Positions 53,751 through 62,998 of a stretch of 64,000 nt of DNA are shown piece after piece. The notes beneath the pieces were generated by a model. It saw nothing but the letters and a program-made list of their open reading frames with translations. It did no database searches and was not told the origin of the DNA. The stretch covers positions 434,001 to 498,000 of the forward strand of contig NZ_FPBH01000001.1 of assembly GCF_900116445.1 (NCBI RefSeq). The letters run 5' to 3'. A program made the position numbers and the translations under genes. Positions within the stretch are counted from its first letter, which is position 1; the number at the start of each line of letters is the position of its first letter. The stretch is from Paraburkholderia aspalathi. GTDB lineage: Bacteria; Pseudomonadota; Gammaproteobacteria; Burkholderiales; Burkholderiaceae.

Positions 53751-53979
53751 CTTAGCGCGATTAGAAAGTAGCGCGCGGTTGCATCATTTATCGGGTTACA
53801 GTCAGTTACAAAATTTACCCGCACTGTGGCACGACGTAAAGCATGGGCAGGTAGACTCCTTTACTGAATGCGGCTGTTCGGTGGATACTTCACACGACTA
53901 AAACTCTCGCACCCGGCTCGCTACCGGGGTTTGTATACGCATTTGAGGTAGCCGGTTGCCGCGCCACGAAGGGAACAAC

Positions 53980-54312
53980 ATGAAGGGAGGGGTTTGGCCG
54001 AATGTGCGCCTGAGCGTAATTGCACTGGCGATTGCCGGTACGCTTGCAGGCACACTAGGACCAACGCTCGCCCACGCCCAGCCTTCGGCCGACAGAGCTG
54101 CGAGCGAGCGCGGCCCCAAGCCGCCTAATTCCAAAGCGGGCCGCCACAACCCCAGCGTCACTAACGACCGCCCTGCGTCAGACGTGATGTTGCGCACTGC
54201 AGTTCCCCCCGATCTCGATCAACGCCGCCGTGATGGTCATATGACGCCCGACGAGCGGCGCCTGTTACGGCAGCACATCGAAGACGCTGTCCGCGAGCTC
54301 TATAAGAGGTAG
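53980..54312 (+). CDS. Small exported protein
   Basis: This 110-residue product has a signal peptide (hydrophobic LSVIALAIAGTLAGTLGPTL, cleavage after AHA) and a polar, Arg/Pro/Asn-rich mature part ending DERRLLRQHIEDAVRELYKR, which would form a basic C-terminal helix. I do not recognise the family by name, though this kind of short secreted protein is common in Burkholderiales. GAAGGGA about six bases before ATG 53980 supports the start. Confidence 0.6.
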   Translation: MKGGVWPNVRLSVIALAIAGTLAGTLGPTLAHAQPSADRAASERGPKPPNSKAGRHNPSVTNDRPASDVMLRTAVPPDLDQRRRDGHMTPDERRLLRQHIEDAVRELYKR

Positions 54313-54506
54313 CTATTTTCGTGCCTGCTCCTGGGCACGCTGGTCGTCAGCCGGACCCCGTTTCTCCGCGCATGAAAGATTTCGTTGCACTTCCCCCGTC
54401 AACTTTCCCGTTCCATCTGCCGTTGAGTCGCCAGAGCACAGCGCGTGCATAGAGCGTTTTTCCATGCGCGAATGCCTTTCCGTGATGCCCCGCAACCGGA
54501 TGACCG

Positions 54507-56147
54507 ATGATGAAAGTGCTGACAGGCGGTAAAGATGGGCGCTGGCTGGCAGTCATGGCCACGGCGTTAGTGGTCGCGACGTGGTGCGCACCGGCGCCGG
54601 CCGTGCAGCAGGGCGCCTCTATCTCTCATGCTCCCCACAACAAGCATCGCGCGCCGTCTGCCGCGTCAGCCGTTTCCGTGGCCGACCAGGACACCCTCGA
54701 CGCCGACGATGCCCGCTTTTTCCTGACGCGCGTCGGCTTTGCGCCCGATAGCGGCGAGGTCGCGCAATACGTCGGCCTCACGCGCGAGCAGGCAGTGGAC
54801 AAGGTGCTCGCAACAGCCCGAACCGAATCTGTCACGCCGCTGCCGGACTGGGTGCTCGAACCCATCCCGACGCGCGACATTCGCAAGACATGGACGGATG
54901 ATCAACGCCGCGACGAGCAGCGGCTGCGCGGCCAACGTTACGAACTATTACGTGCGTGGTGGGTGCGCGAGATGCTGGGCACGCCGTCGCCGTTGACCGA
55001 GCGCATGACGCTCTTCTGGCACAACCACTTCACCTCCGGCCAGGACAAGGTCCAGTATCCGCAGCAGATGGCGCAGCAGAACATACTGTTGCGCCGCGAC
55101 GCGCTGGGCAACTTCGGCGAGTTGTTGCACGACGTCGCGAAAGATCCGGCGATGCTGCAATACCTCGACGGTGCCAGCAATCGCAAGGGCAAGCCCAACG
55201 AAAACTTCGCGCGTGAAGTGATGGAGCTGTTCACGCTCGGCGAAGGGCACTACACACAACGCGACGTATCGGAAGCCGCGCGTGCCTACACGGGGTGGAG
55301 CCTCGACCCCGACACCCAGGCTTACGTGTGGCGCGCCAACCTGCACGACGATGGCGACAAGACCGTGCTCGGTCAAACCGGTCCGTTCGACGGCGATCAG
55401 GTGCTCGATATCCTGCTTGCGCGACCGGAAACCGCGACATTCGTCACGACCAAGCTGTGGCGTGAGTTCGTCTCCGACACACCGGACCCCGCTCGCATCG
55501 CCCCGATCGCCGCGCAGTTCCGCGCGAGTCATTACGATATCAAGGTCGCGCTGCGCAGCCTTTTCATGAGCGACGCGTTCTGGGACGACGGCGATCGCGG
55601 CGTGCTAGTGAAATCGCCGGTTGAATTCGTGGTCGGGACACTGCGTGCGTTCGACATTGGCTACGACAACACGGCGCCGTTCGCCGCACAGATCCGCACG
55701 CTTGGCGAGAACCTGTTCTACCCGCCCAACGTCAAAGGATGGCCGGGCGGTACGATATGGATCAATAGTTCGACGCTGCTGGCGCGCAAGCAATTCGTCG
55801 AGCAACTGTTTCGCGCGACTGAAACTGCCCGTCCGCAGCACATGAACAATCCGGTGGGCCCAAAGATCGCGGCGAGTGGCGCACCAGGCAATATGCCGGC
55901 GAGTCAGCCGATGCAGCGTGCGATGGCGCGTGTCGGGCCGGTCAGCCAGGGTGGCGTACGCTTTGATATCGACACGTGGCTTGCGCATTACAACACCGCG
56001 CCGACGGCGAAGCCGGGGCTGTCGGCGGAGCTTCAGTTGCAGCACGCGGTCTTGCCGCTCACGCCAGTCGACGCGATCGAAACCGATTCGACCGCCAGCG
56101 CTTATCTGGAGGCGCTGCTGATGGACCCGGCTTATCAGCTGAAGTGA
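54507..56147 (+). CDS. DUF1800-domain exported protein
   Basis: This 546-residue protein has an N-terminal hydrophobic signal (about residues 13-32). A long DUF1800 domain starts near DARFFLTRVGFAPDSGEVAQ and includes the family's MTLFWHNHFTSGQDKV and REVMELFTLGEGHYTQRD; VKGWPGGTIWINSSTLLARK lies near the end. The function of the family is unknown. It is followed after 127 bases by a DUF1501 gene, the usual partner, so the two products probably act together outside the cytoplasm. Confidence 0.88.
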   Translation: MMKVLTGGKDGRWLAVMATALVVATWCAPAPAVQQGASISHAPHNKHRAPSAASAVSVADQDTLDADDARFFLTRVGFAPDSGEVAQYVGLTREQAVDKVLATARTESVTPLPDWVLEPIPTRDIRKTWTDDQRRDEQRLRGQRYELLRAWWVREMLGTPSPLTERMTLFWHNHFTSGQDKVQYPQQMAQQNILLRRDALGNFGELLHDVAKDPAMLQYLDGASNRKGKPNENFAREVMELFTLGEGHYTQRDVSEAARAYTGWSLDPDTQAYVWRANLHDDGDKTVLGQTGPFDGDQVLDILLARPETATFVTTKLWREFVSDTPDPARIAPIAAQFRASHYDIKVALRSLFMSDAFWDDGDRGVLVKSPVEFVVGTLRAFDIGYDNTAPFAAQIRTLGENLFYPPNVKGWPGGTIWINSSTLLARKQFVEQLFRATETARPQHMNNPVGPKIAASGAPGNMPASQPMQRAMARVGPVSQGGVRFDIDTWLAHYNTAPTAKPGLSAELQLQHAVLPLTPVDAIETDSTASAYLEALLMDPAYQLK

Positions 56148-56274
56148 GAAAGTGAGCAGCGCGGACGGGCGACGGAATTGAGCCGCTCAACCGTATAACG
56201 CCGATGAGCAGCGCAAATAAACGATCCGTCGAAGGCGGCAAGACACGCGCCATGACAATCGAACGAGGTGCAGG

Positions 56275-57492
56275 ATGAAAAGACGCAGCTTTCTCTCGAT
56301 GGGCGCAGCCGCCAGCGCAACGCTCTGGTTGCCACGCGCGTTCGGTGCGCAGGCGGCAGAAGTGGGCGGCTCAGCGAATCGAGGCTACGGCAACCTGCTG
56401 ATCCTCGTCGAACTGAAGGGCGGCAACGACGGTTTGAATACCGTGATTCCGTTTGCCGATCCCACTTACTATCAGCTGCGTAAAAACATCGGCATCAAAC
56501 GTGAGCAGGCGATCCAGCTCGACGAGCGCACCGCGCTGCATCCGTCGTTGCAGCCGCTGATGCCACTTTGGCAGAGCCAGCAACTGGCGATCGTGCAGGG
56601 CGTCAGCTACGCGCAACCGAACCTGTCGCATTTCCGCTCGATCGAGATCTGGGACACCGCCTCGCGTTCGGATCAATATCTGCGGGAGGGCTGGCTCACA
56701 CGCGCGTTCGCGCAGACGCCGGTGCCCGCCGGTTTTGCCGCCGACGGTGTGGTGATCGGTAGCGCCGAAATGGGACCGCTTGCCAACGGCGCACGCGCGA
56801 TCGCGCTGGTCAATCCGGCACAGTTCGTCAAGGCTTCGCGCCTCGTCACGCCGGTGTCGCTGCACGAGCGCAATCCGGAATTGGCGCACATTCTCGACGT
56901 CGAGAACGATATCGTGAAAGCCGCCGATCGTCTGCGTCCCACGCAAGGTCAGGCGCAATTGAAGACGGTGTTTCCCGGCGGCGCATTCGGCGGTTCGATC
57001 AAGACGGCGATGCAGGTGCTCGCGGCTGGGAATACGCCGCAAGGACAGCCGAAGAGCGGGCAGGGTGTGGCGGTGATCCGTTTGACGCTGAACGGTTTCG
57101 ATACGCACCAGAATCAGCCGGGTCAACAGGCGGCGCTGCTCAAACAACTGGCCGATGGGTTTGCGTCGATGAAATCGGCGCTGGTGGAACTCGGCCGCTG
57201 GAACGAGACGCTGGTGATGACCTATGCCGAGTTCGGCCGGCGCCCGCGTGAGAATCAGAGCAACGGCACCGATCACGGCACCGTGGCGCCGCATTTCGTC
57301 ATGGGCGGGCGAGTGCGGGGCGGTTTGTACGGCGTGCCGCCGGTGCTCGCGCGGCTCGATGGCAATGGCAACTTGCCGGTCGGCGTCGATTTTCAGCAAC
57401 TCTACGCGACCGTGCTCGGGCCGTGGTGGGGGCTCGACGCGTCCGCGATCCTGCAGCAGCGGTTCGAACCGCTGCCGTTGCTACGCGTCTGA
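56275..57492 (+). CDS. DUF1501-domain protein with Tat signal
   Basis: The N-terminus has a twin-arginine signal (KRRSFLSMGAAASATLWLPR), so export is expected by the Tat route, fitting a folded, possibly metal-binding protein. The DUF1501 body of about 370 residues has the family blocks LLILVELKGGNDGLNTVIPF, AQPNLSHFRSIEIWDTA and MTYAEFGRRPRENQSNGTDH. The fold is related to the sulfatase/alkaline phosphatase group, but no activity is known. It pairs with the DUF1800 protein upstream. The product is 405 residues. Confidence 0.88.
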   Translation: MKRRSFLSMGAAASATLWLPRAFGAQAAEVGGSANRGYGNLLILVELKGGNDGLNTVIPFADPTYYQLRKNIGIKREQAIQLDERTALHPSLQPLMPLWQSQQLAIVQGVSYAQPNLSHFRSIEIWDTASRSDQYLREGWLTRAFAQTPVPAGFAADGVVIGSAEMGPLANGARAIALVNPAQFVKASRLVTPVSLHERNPELAHILDVENDIVKAADRLRPTQGQAQLKTVFPGGAFGGSIKTAMQVLAAGNTPQGQPKSGQGVAVIRLTLNGFDTHQNQPGQQAALLKQLADGFASMKSALVELGRWNETLVMTYAEFGRRPRENQSNGTDHGTVAPHFVMGGRVRGGLYGVPPVLARLDGNGNLPVGVDFQQLYATVLGPWWGLDASAILQQRFEPLPLLRV

Positions 57493-57545
57493 CGATGGAC
57501 AGCGTTGCCTCATCAGCATGAGCCAACGGCCGTTGTGTCGCTCGC

Positions 57546-58370
57546 CTACCTCGCGCGCCACGCGATCCAGAGTTTGCGGATCGGCGTCAACGCAATGCGC
57601 TGATGCAGCACGTGATAGCCGTCGCGTTCGATTTCATCCAGCAGCGCCAGGGCGAGCGCTGCCTGCGCCACGAGCGTGCGCTGCGAGCGGCGCTCATTTG
57701 CGGGCATGGCGGCGAGCGCTGCTTGCAACGCGTCGCGCGCACGCTTGGTCTCGAAGCGCATCAGCTCGGTAAACGCGTCGGAATATTTCCTGTTGATCAG
57801 ATCCGCAGCGGTGACGTTAAAGCGCTGCATTTCGTCGATCGGAATATAGATGCGGCCGTGGCGCGCGTCATTGCCGGTTTCGGCGACGAACTGCGCAAGC
57901 TGCAGCGCCTCGCCGAGCGCCGCGGACCAGGTCGATGCCTGCGCGCTGTCTTTCGCCGAAGCACGCGCGACCAGCGACGCGAAGGTGCCGCCGACGCCTT
58001 GCACATAGCGCCTCAGATTCGGGTAGTCGAGATAGCGCGCCTGGTCGAGGTCCATTTCGAAACCGGCGAGCAAGGCCTGCAACTCGGGATATTCGGTTTC
58101 TACGTTGGGCAGATAAGCCGCCAGCGCCTTGGAAACCGGATGTGACGGTGAGCCCGAAGCCAGCGCGGCGAGTTCGTTTTGCCACCACGCGAGTTTGGTG
58201 CGGCCGATGGCCGGATCGCTGGTTTCCTTAACGGTTTCCTCGAACTCGCGACGCAGCGCGAACAGCGCGGTCAGGAGCGGTTGGCTTGCCGCGGGCGCCC
58301 GCCGAAGCGCATAGTAAGTGCTCGATCCGGGCGGCGCCGCTTTTTGCTGGCAGTATTCGTCGAAATTCAC
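57546..58370 (-). CDS. Squalene/phytoene synthase-family protein with altered Asp-rich motifs
   Basis: The 274-residue product has the prenyl-synthase fold: YCQQKAAPPGSSTYYALRRA at the start, KLAWWQNELAAL, and GNDARHGRIYIPIDEMQRFN near the end. In active family members the first metal motif is DDxxD (as in REVDDVVDE) and the second is DxxxD (as in RDVGEDARRGR). Here they read REFEETVKETSD and AETGNDARHGR, so key aspartates are replaced. It may use another metal geometry or have a non-catalytic role. The start is taken as GTG 58370; ATG 58442 would add 24 residues that do not fit the family. Confidence 0.75.
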   Translation of the reverse strand: MNFDEYCQQKAAPPGSSTYYALRRAPAASQPLLTALFALRREFEETVKETSDPAIGRTKLAWWQNELAALASGSPSHPVSKALAAYLPNVETEYPELQALLAGFEMDLDQARYLDYPNLRRYVQGVGGTFASLVARASAKDSAQASTWSAALGEALQLAQFVAETGNDARHGRIYIPIDEMQRFNVTAADLINRKYSDAFTELMRFETKRARDALQAALAAMPANERRSQRTLVAQAALALALLDEIERDGYHVLHQRIALTPIRKLWIAWRAR

Positions 58371-58474
58371 GGGATAGGAATGTGGGGAAGGGCGGGCGAA
58401 CAAGGGCACGTCGTGCGTGCGTTTAGCCAAAAATTGTAGCATCGACGCCCAATGGGCCGATGCACGAGCAAATG

Positions 58475-58503
58475 CAGACAACTGCGAATCAATCGGTTAG
58501 AAT
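58475..58503 (+). promoter_or_regulatory. Candidate promoter for tRNA-Leu
   Basis: CAGACA (58475-58480) and TAGAAT (58498-58503) are separated by exactly 17 bases and lie about 87 bases before the tRNA. Each hexamer has only four or five matches to the sigma-70 consensus, so the call rests on spacing and position. Confidence 0.4.
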
Positions 58504-58589
58504 CTCGCGCTTACGCTTTCGGGCGCGGGTTTTAACGCGGCCGTGGGCATGCAGGACATCGGGCACAACGCACAGCGCTTTGCCCGGCT

Positions 58590-58676
58590 GCGAGGGTGGC
58601 GAAATTGGTAGACGCACCAGGTTTAGGTCCTGACGCCCGCAAGGGTGTAGGGGTTCGAGTCCCCTCCCTCGCACCA
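58590..58676 (+). tRNA. tRNA-Leu (anticodon TAG)
   Basis: This is an 87-base gene with encoded CCA. Acceptor arms GCGAGGG and CCCTCGC pair perfectly; the long variable arm is typical of a class II tRNA. The anticodon loop TTTAGGT is closed by CAGG / CCTG, giving TAG, which reads CUN leucine codons. The T-loop GTTCGAG is present. Confidence 0.97.
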
Positions 58677-58693
58677 ACAAATATGTAGCAGAG

Positions 58694-58728
58694 AACCCCG
58701 TTAAGTCTTTGGACTGACGGGGTTTTTT
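58694..58728 (+). terminator. Intrinsic terminator after tRNA-Leu
   Basis: The stem AACCCCGT / ACGGGGTT (58694-58701 with 58717-58724), extended inward by AAGTC / GACT around a TTTG loop, is followed by TTTTTTGTTTTT. Confidence 0.9.
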
Positions 58729-58773
58729 GTTTTTCTTGCGACCTGGTGCCAGGCCTGGTGGGCCCGGCAGCGC

Positions 58774-59067
58774 TCAGGCGTCCGGTGCTGGCGGTTGCGG
58801 TTCGGCTTGCGTGCCTGGCAACTCGGCTTGCACGGCGCCTTCGAGAAAGCGGCGGGTCGATTCGAACGCCTGTAGCATCGGATCGGGCCACGGCGTTTGC
58901 AGCATGACGGCCTGGTGGTTTTCGAACGCCGACGACAACAGTTTCGCCAGCTCGGGCGAGCGCAGATGACGCAGCACGACACTGACGGCGATCGCCGTCG
59001 CCTGGCTCGCGCCGGCGGTTTGAAGTTCTGAGGCGGTGAGGGCCGCTACCTGTTTGTTGATGTCCAC
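58774..59067 (-). CDS. Small hypothetical protein
   Basis: This 97-residue protein is not recognised. It starts with GTG 59067, preceded by GGAAG at five bases, and begins MDINKQVAALTASELQTAGA. The first 60 residues look alpha-helical and amphipathic (ATAIAVSVVLRHLRSPELAK); the tail is Pro/Glu/Gln/Ala-rich. It is convergent with the tRNA-Leu terminator. No functional clue. Confidence 0.55.
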   Translation of the reverse strand: MDINKQVAALTASELQTAGASQATAIAVSVVLRHLRSPELAKLLSSAFENHQAVMLQTPWPDPMLQAFESTRRFLEGAVQAELPGTQAEPQPPAPDA

Positions 59068-59581
59068 TGAAGCTTCCCTGGATGAAATGGGGGTGACTGA
59101 AGGCCTGGCGGCCGATTCCGAATTTTGACATGGTTGACGGGTTGCCGCGAACGCGGCTGCCTCGCCGGGGCTGCCGTGTTCGCGGCGGGACGATGGTTTT
59201 CAGCGCGGTCAGTCTATTGAGCAATATGGAGTCGGACACCGCTGCTGGATTTGTCCAGGTAATTGGTGTGCCCGTCGAACTGCGCCCGAGATTGGGTGGT
59301 ATCCGTTGTCATCCATATTGCGTAGATTGTTAATGCACGCGATGCGCTCATGCCTACCCGCCGGCGGATTAATCTCTGGAAATAAGCGCGCAAAGTTGGG
59401 AAAAATCGATATGCATCAGCAAATAAGCGTCACGATCCGACAGCGCTCGCCCGATGGCTCAAAAGCGCGATTTACGTGGTATTCTGCGCGCCGATTTTCG
59501 CTGTATTGCCGACGCGATATTCTCGGATTAATTCGAGCGACAAAGGGATCTCGCAACAGAAGACAATAAAAGAGGGATGCG
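59068..59581. other. Long intergenic region upstream of the DUF2339 gene
   Basis: These 514 bases hold no gene I can support. The right half (59320-59580) is A/T-richer than the surroundings and likely carries the promoter of the DUF2339-DUF3999 pair. GAGGG at 59573-59577 is a likely ribosome-binding site just before ATG 59582. Confidence 0.5.
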
Positions 59582-62500
59582 ATGAGCGTGATATTTGCCG
59601 TGATCGGCGTGGTGGTCGGGATAATCGCCGCCGTGTCGAACGATTTCTCGATCGGCTTCGGTGCATTGGTGGGTGGGGTGGCCGGCGTTGCGATTGCACG
59701 GCTGTTGCAAAAGAAGCGTCCGGGTGTCGCGAACGAACCCACATCCAAGCCGGCTGCGGCCTATAGCTTGAGCCAACCCGGCAGCCCATCCGGCACATTG
59801 GCCGAGCGCGTCGAGCAACTCGAGCGCGAGATCGTCGCGCTGCGCGGCGAGATCCACGAATTGCGGGCCAGCGTTACAGGCGTATCGGCGACTGAAAGCG
59901 TGGATGGCGAGCCTGCGACGTTCAAACTGCGTCCGGCCAATGTCGTGCCGCGTCCATACGCGATGCCGCCTGCAGTGCGGCAGAAGTCGCATCCCGAGCC
60001 TGAGGCAATGCCGGCGCAGCCAGCCGCTGTGCGCCCGACGGCGAGCGCCACTGCGGTCACGCCACCCGTGTCGGCCGGCACGCCTGCATCGAGCGCTTCA
60101 GGTGCATCAAGCACGCTGAGTGCTCCGCCAACCAGCCCGATGACGCTGTCGCCATCCGCCGGGCCCGCGCTTTCCACCGAACAACTGCCAGCGCAAACCC
60201 CGCCCGCACCACCGTCTCCGCCGCGCGGTCCCAATCTCGCCGAACGCCTCTTCAAAAGTGGCCGCGATTGGCTATTCGGCGGCAACACGGTCGTGCGGGT
60301 CGGCATCATCGTGCTGTTCTTCGGCATTGCGTTCCTGCTCAAATACGCAGCCGACAACAGCCTGCTGCCGATCGAATTCCGCCTTGCCGGCGTCGCGCTT
60401 GCTGCAACCGTGCTGATCGGACTCGGCTGGCGTATCGGTGAACGCCGCGGCGCGTACGGGCTGATTCTGCAGGGCGGTGGCGTCGGTGCGCTCTATCTGA
60501 CCGTGTTCGCCGCAACCAGGCTCTACCATCTGCTGCCGGCGGGCGCCGCCTTGCCGCTGATGATCGCGATCTGCGGCTTGAGCGCGTTTCTGGCGGTGCG
60601 GCAGAACGCGTCGTCGCTGGCCTTCATGGGCAGCGCGGGCGGCTTCCTCGCACCGGTGCTTCTCTCGACGGGCGGCGGCAGTCACGTGATGCTGTTCAGC
60701 TACTACGCGCTGCTCAACGCGGGCATCTTCGCGATTGCGTGGTTCAAGGCGTGGCGGCCTCTCAATCTGCTCGGCTTCGTGTTCACGTTTTCGATCGGCG
60801 CCGCGTGGGGCGTGACGGCCTACCGGCCCGAGCTGCTTGCCAGCACCGAACCGTTCCTGATCCTGTTCTTCCTGATGTATGTCGGCATCGCGCTGCTCTA
60901 CGCGGTGCGCCGCGAAGTCGCGCTCAAGCATTACGTCGACGGCACCCTGGTGTTCGGCACGCCACTCGTCGCGATCGGTCTGCAAGCGGCGCTGATGAAA
61001 GGCACCGAATTCGGTCTCGCGTGGAGCGCGGTGGCGCTGGCCGCGTTCTACCTCGCGATCGCGGGGTGGCTCGCGCGGCGGCGCGCGCACCTCGGCATGA
61101 TGTTCGAAGCCATGCTCGCGCTGGCCGTGATCTTTGCAACGCTCGCCGTCCCGCTCGCTTTCACCGGACCGACCACGAGCGCGACCTGGGCAATCGAAGG
61201 CGCCGCGATCACCTGGCTCGCTGTGCGTCAGCGGCGCCTGATCGCTTTCGGCTTCGGCTTGCTGATGCAACTGGCCGCGGCGGGTGCGTATGTGGTCGGC
61301 ACGCTTGCGCAGATCGATGCCGCGCATGCCTGGCCGGTGCTCAACGGTGCGTACATCGCGAGCGTGCTGATCGCGGTCGCGGGCATCTTCACGGGATGGC
61401 GGCTGCATGGGCGCAGCGAGGCGGGCGCGTGGCACGCGTGGATGCCTCAGATTGGCCTTGTCGCCGGCGTGTGGGGGCTGTCGTGGTGGATATTGGGTGG
61501 TCTCAGCGAAATTAACACGTATGCGCAGACCCATCTTGCGTATGACCGCGATCGCTTCGAGACTGCCGTCGTCGCGTTGTTCGCCGTTTTGACAGCGTGG
61601 CTCGCGCACGGCACGCGCCGCAAGCTGCGTTGGCCGCTCGTCGAACTTCCGGCGCTCGCGCTCGTGCCGGTTCTCGCTCTGCTGACCTTGGGCCTGTTCA
61701 TGTTGAGCATGGCGCCGGTCAGCGGTTACGGTTGGCTGGTTTGCGCGGTCGCCGCCGCGTCCACCTACTTGCTGCTGTGGCGTCAGCAACGCGATGTCGG
61801 CGATCGTGTGCTTGCGCCGCTTCATACGCTGATGTTCTGGACCGCCGGCGCGCTCGTCGCGCTCGAAGGCTATTGGGGCCTGCGCGCCTACGTGCCGGAA
61901 GGCGCATGGAGCTGGAGCGCGTGGGCTTATGGCTTCGGCATTCTGCTGCTGTTGGTGGCGGGCGTCGGGCATCGTTTGCGCTGGCCGGTCGCGCGTTTCG
62001 TAATGGCCTATCAGGTGTGGGCCGCGGCGCCGCTCGCCGCCTTGCTGTGGGCCTGGAGCATCGCGAGCGTGACGAGCGACGGCAGCGCCGCGCCGCTCTT
62101 CTGGCTGCCGATTCTGAATCCACTGGATGTCGCGCAGATCCTCGCGTTCATCGCCTGCGCCGTGTGGCTGCGGCGGTTGCGCGCACTCGGTGTGCACTGG
62201 CATCCGCGGGCCTTCGACTATGCGGTGCTCGCTACGCTGTTCCTATGGTTCAACGCGTTGCTGCTGCGCACGCTGCATCATCATTTCCATGCGGCGTACG
62301 ATGTCGATGCCGTGCTGGCGTCGTTCAATTTCCAACAGGTGTTTCTGGTCGGCTGGAGCGCGTTTGCATTTGCCGGGCTGTGGCTCGCGCGTCGCGACAG
62401 CATCGTGCGCTTGTGCGCGATTGCATCGACGCCGCTCGTTCTGGTGATGTGGGTGTGGACGTTCTACGCGAACCTGACACAGGACGGCGGCGCGTGGGCG

Positions 62501-62998
62501 CAGCTGCCGCTGCTCAATCCGCTCGACCTGGTGCAGGCGGTGATTTTTGCGCTGGCGGCGTTGTGGCTCGTGCGCATCAGCCGTCTGGGTGTGCCGGTCG
62601 GCGAATACCGTGTGCCCTTGCAGGTGGCGGTCGGCGTGACCGGATTTATCTGGCTCAATGCGATGCTGCTGCGCACGCTGCATCATTGGATTGGCGTGCC
62701 GTATCAGCTCGACGAGATGTCACATTCGATGCTCGTGCAGGCCTCGGTATCGGTGTTCTGGACAGTCTGCGCATTGGCTATGATGATCTGGGCAACGCGC
62801 CGGGCCAGCCGGATATTCTGGTTCATCGGCGGCGGCCTGCTGGCGGCGACCGTCGTCAAGCTGTTCCTGTTCGATTTGTCGCACGTGACGGGTATCGAAC
62901 GGATCGTGTCGTTCATCGGTATCGGCCTGATGCTGCTGCTGATAGGCTACTTCTCGCCGTTGCCGCCGAAAGCGGCCGTTCTGGAATCTGAGCAATGA
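59582..62998 (+). CDS. Large DUF2339 polytopic membrane protein
   Basis: This 1138-residue protein has two short N-terminal hydrophobic segments, a coiled-coil stretch (LAERVEQLEREIVALRGEIH), a long Pro/Ala/Ser-rich linker (about 120-225) and then, from about residue 240, a very hydrophobic region with over twenty probable transmembrane helices. The DUF2339 signature includes WLFGGNTVVRVGIIVLFFGI and FMGSAGGFLAPVLLSTGGG. Residues from about 842 and from about 975 are similar to each other over roughly 110 positions, an internal duplication. The function is unknown. The stop overlaps the start of the DUF3999 gene (ATGA at 62995-62998). Confidence 0.88.
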   Translation: MSVIFAVIGVVVGIIAAVSNDFSIGFGALVGGVAGVAIARLLQKKRPGVANEPTSKPAAAYSLSQPGSPSGTLAERVEQLEREIVALRGEIHELRASVTGVSATESVDGEPATFKLRPANVVPRPYAMPPAVRQKSHPEPEAMPAQPAAVRPTASATAVTPPVSAGTPASSASGASSTLSAPPTSPMTLSPSAGPALSTEQLPAQTPPAPPSPPRGPNLAERLFKSGRDWLFGGNTVVRVGIIVLFFGIAFLLKYAADNSLLPIEFRLAGVALAATVLIGLGWRIGERRGAYGLILQGGGVGALYLTVFAATRLYHLLPAGAALPLMIAICGLSAFLAVRQNASSLAFMGSAGGFLAPVLLSTGGGSHVMLFSYYALLNAGIFAIAWFKAWRPLNLLGFVFTFSIGAAWGVTAYRPELLASTEPFLILFFLMYVGIALLYAVRREVALKHYVDGTLVFGTPLVAIGLQAALMKGTEFGLAWSAVALAAFYLAIAGWLARRRAHLGMMFEAMLALAVIFATLAVPLAFTGPTTSATWAIEGAAITWLAVRQRRLIAFGFGLLMQLAAAGAYVVGTLAQIDAAHAWPVLNGAYIASVLIAVAGIFTGWRLHGRSEAGAWHAWMPQIGLVAGVWGLSWWILGGLSEINTYAQTHLAYDRDRFETAVVALFAVLTAWLAHGTRRKLRWPLVELPALALVPVLALLTLGLFMLSMAPVSGYGWLVCAVAAASTYLLLWRQQRDVGDRVLAPLHTLMFWTAGALVALEGYWGLRAYVPEGAWSWSAWAYGFGILLLLVAGVGHRLRWPVARFVMAYQVWAAAPLAALLWAWSIASVTSDGSAAPLFWLPILNPLDVAQILAFIACAVWLRRLRALGVHWHPRAFDYAVLATLFLWFNALLLRTLHHHFHAAYDVDAVLASFNFQQVFLVGWSAFAFAGLWLARRDSIVRLCAIASTPLVLVMWVWTFYANLTQDGGAWAQLPLLNPLDLVQAVIFALAALWLVRISRLGVPVGEYRVPLQVAVGVTGFIWLNAMLLRTLHHWIGVPYQLDEMSHSMLVQASVSVFWTVCALAMMIWATRRASRIFWFIGGGLLAATVVKLFLFDLSHVTGIERIVSFIGIGLMLLLIGYFSPLPPKAAVLESEQ

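Noticed and set aside
60272..62203. 643-codon minus-strand open frame opposite the DUF2339 gene
   Set aside because: Highly charged antisense of a hydrophobic membrane protein; no start signals.
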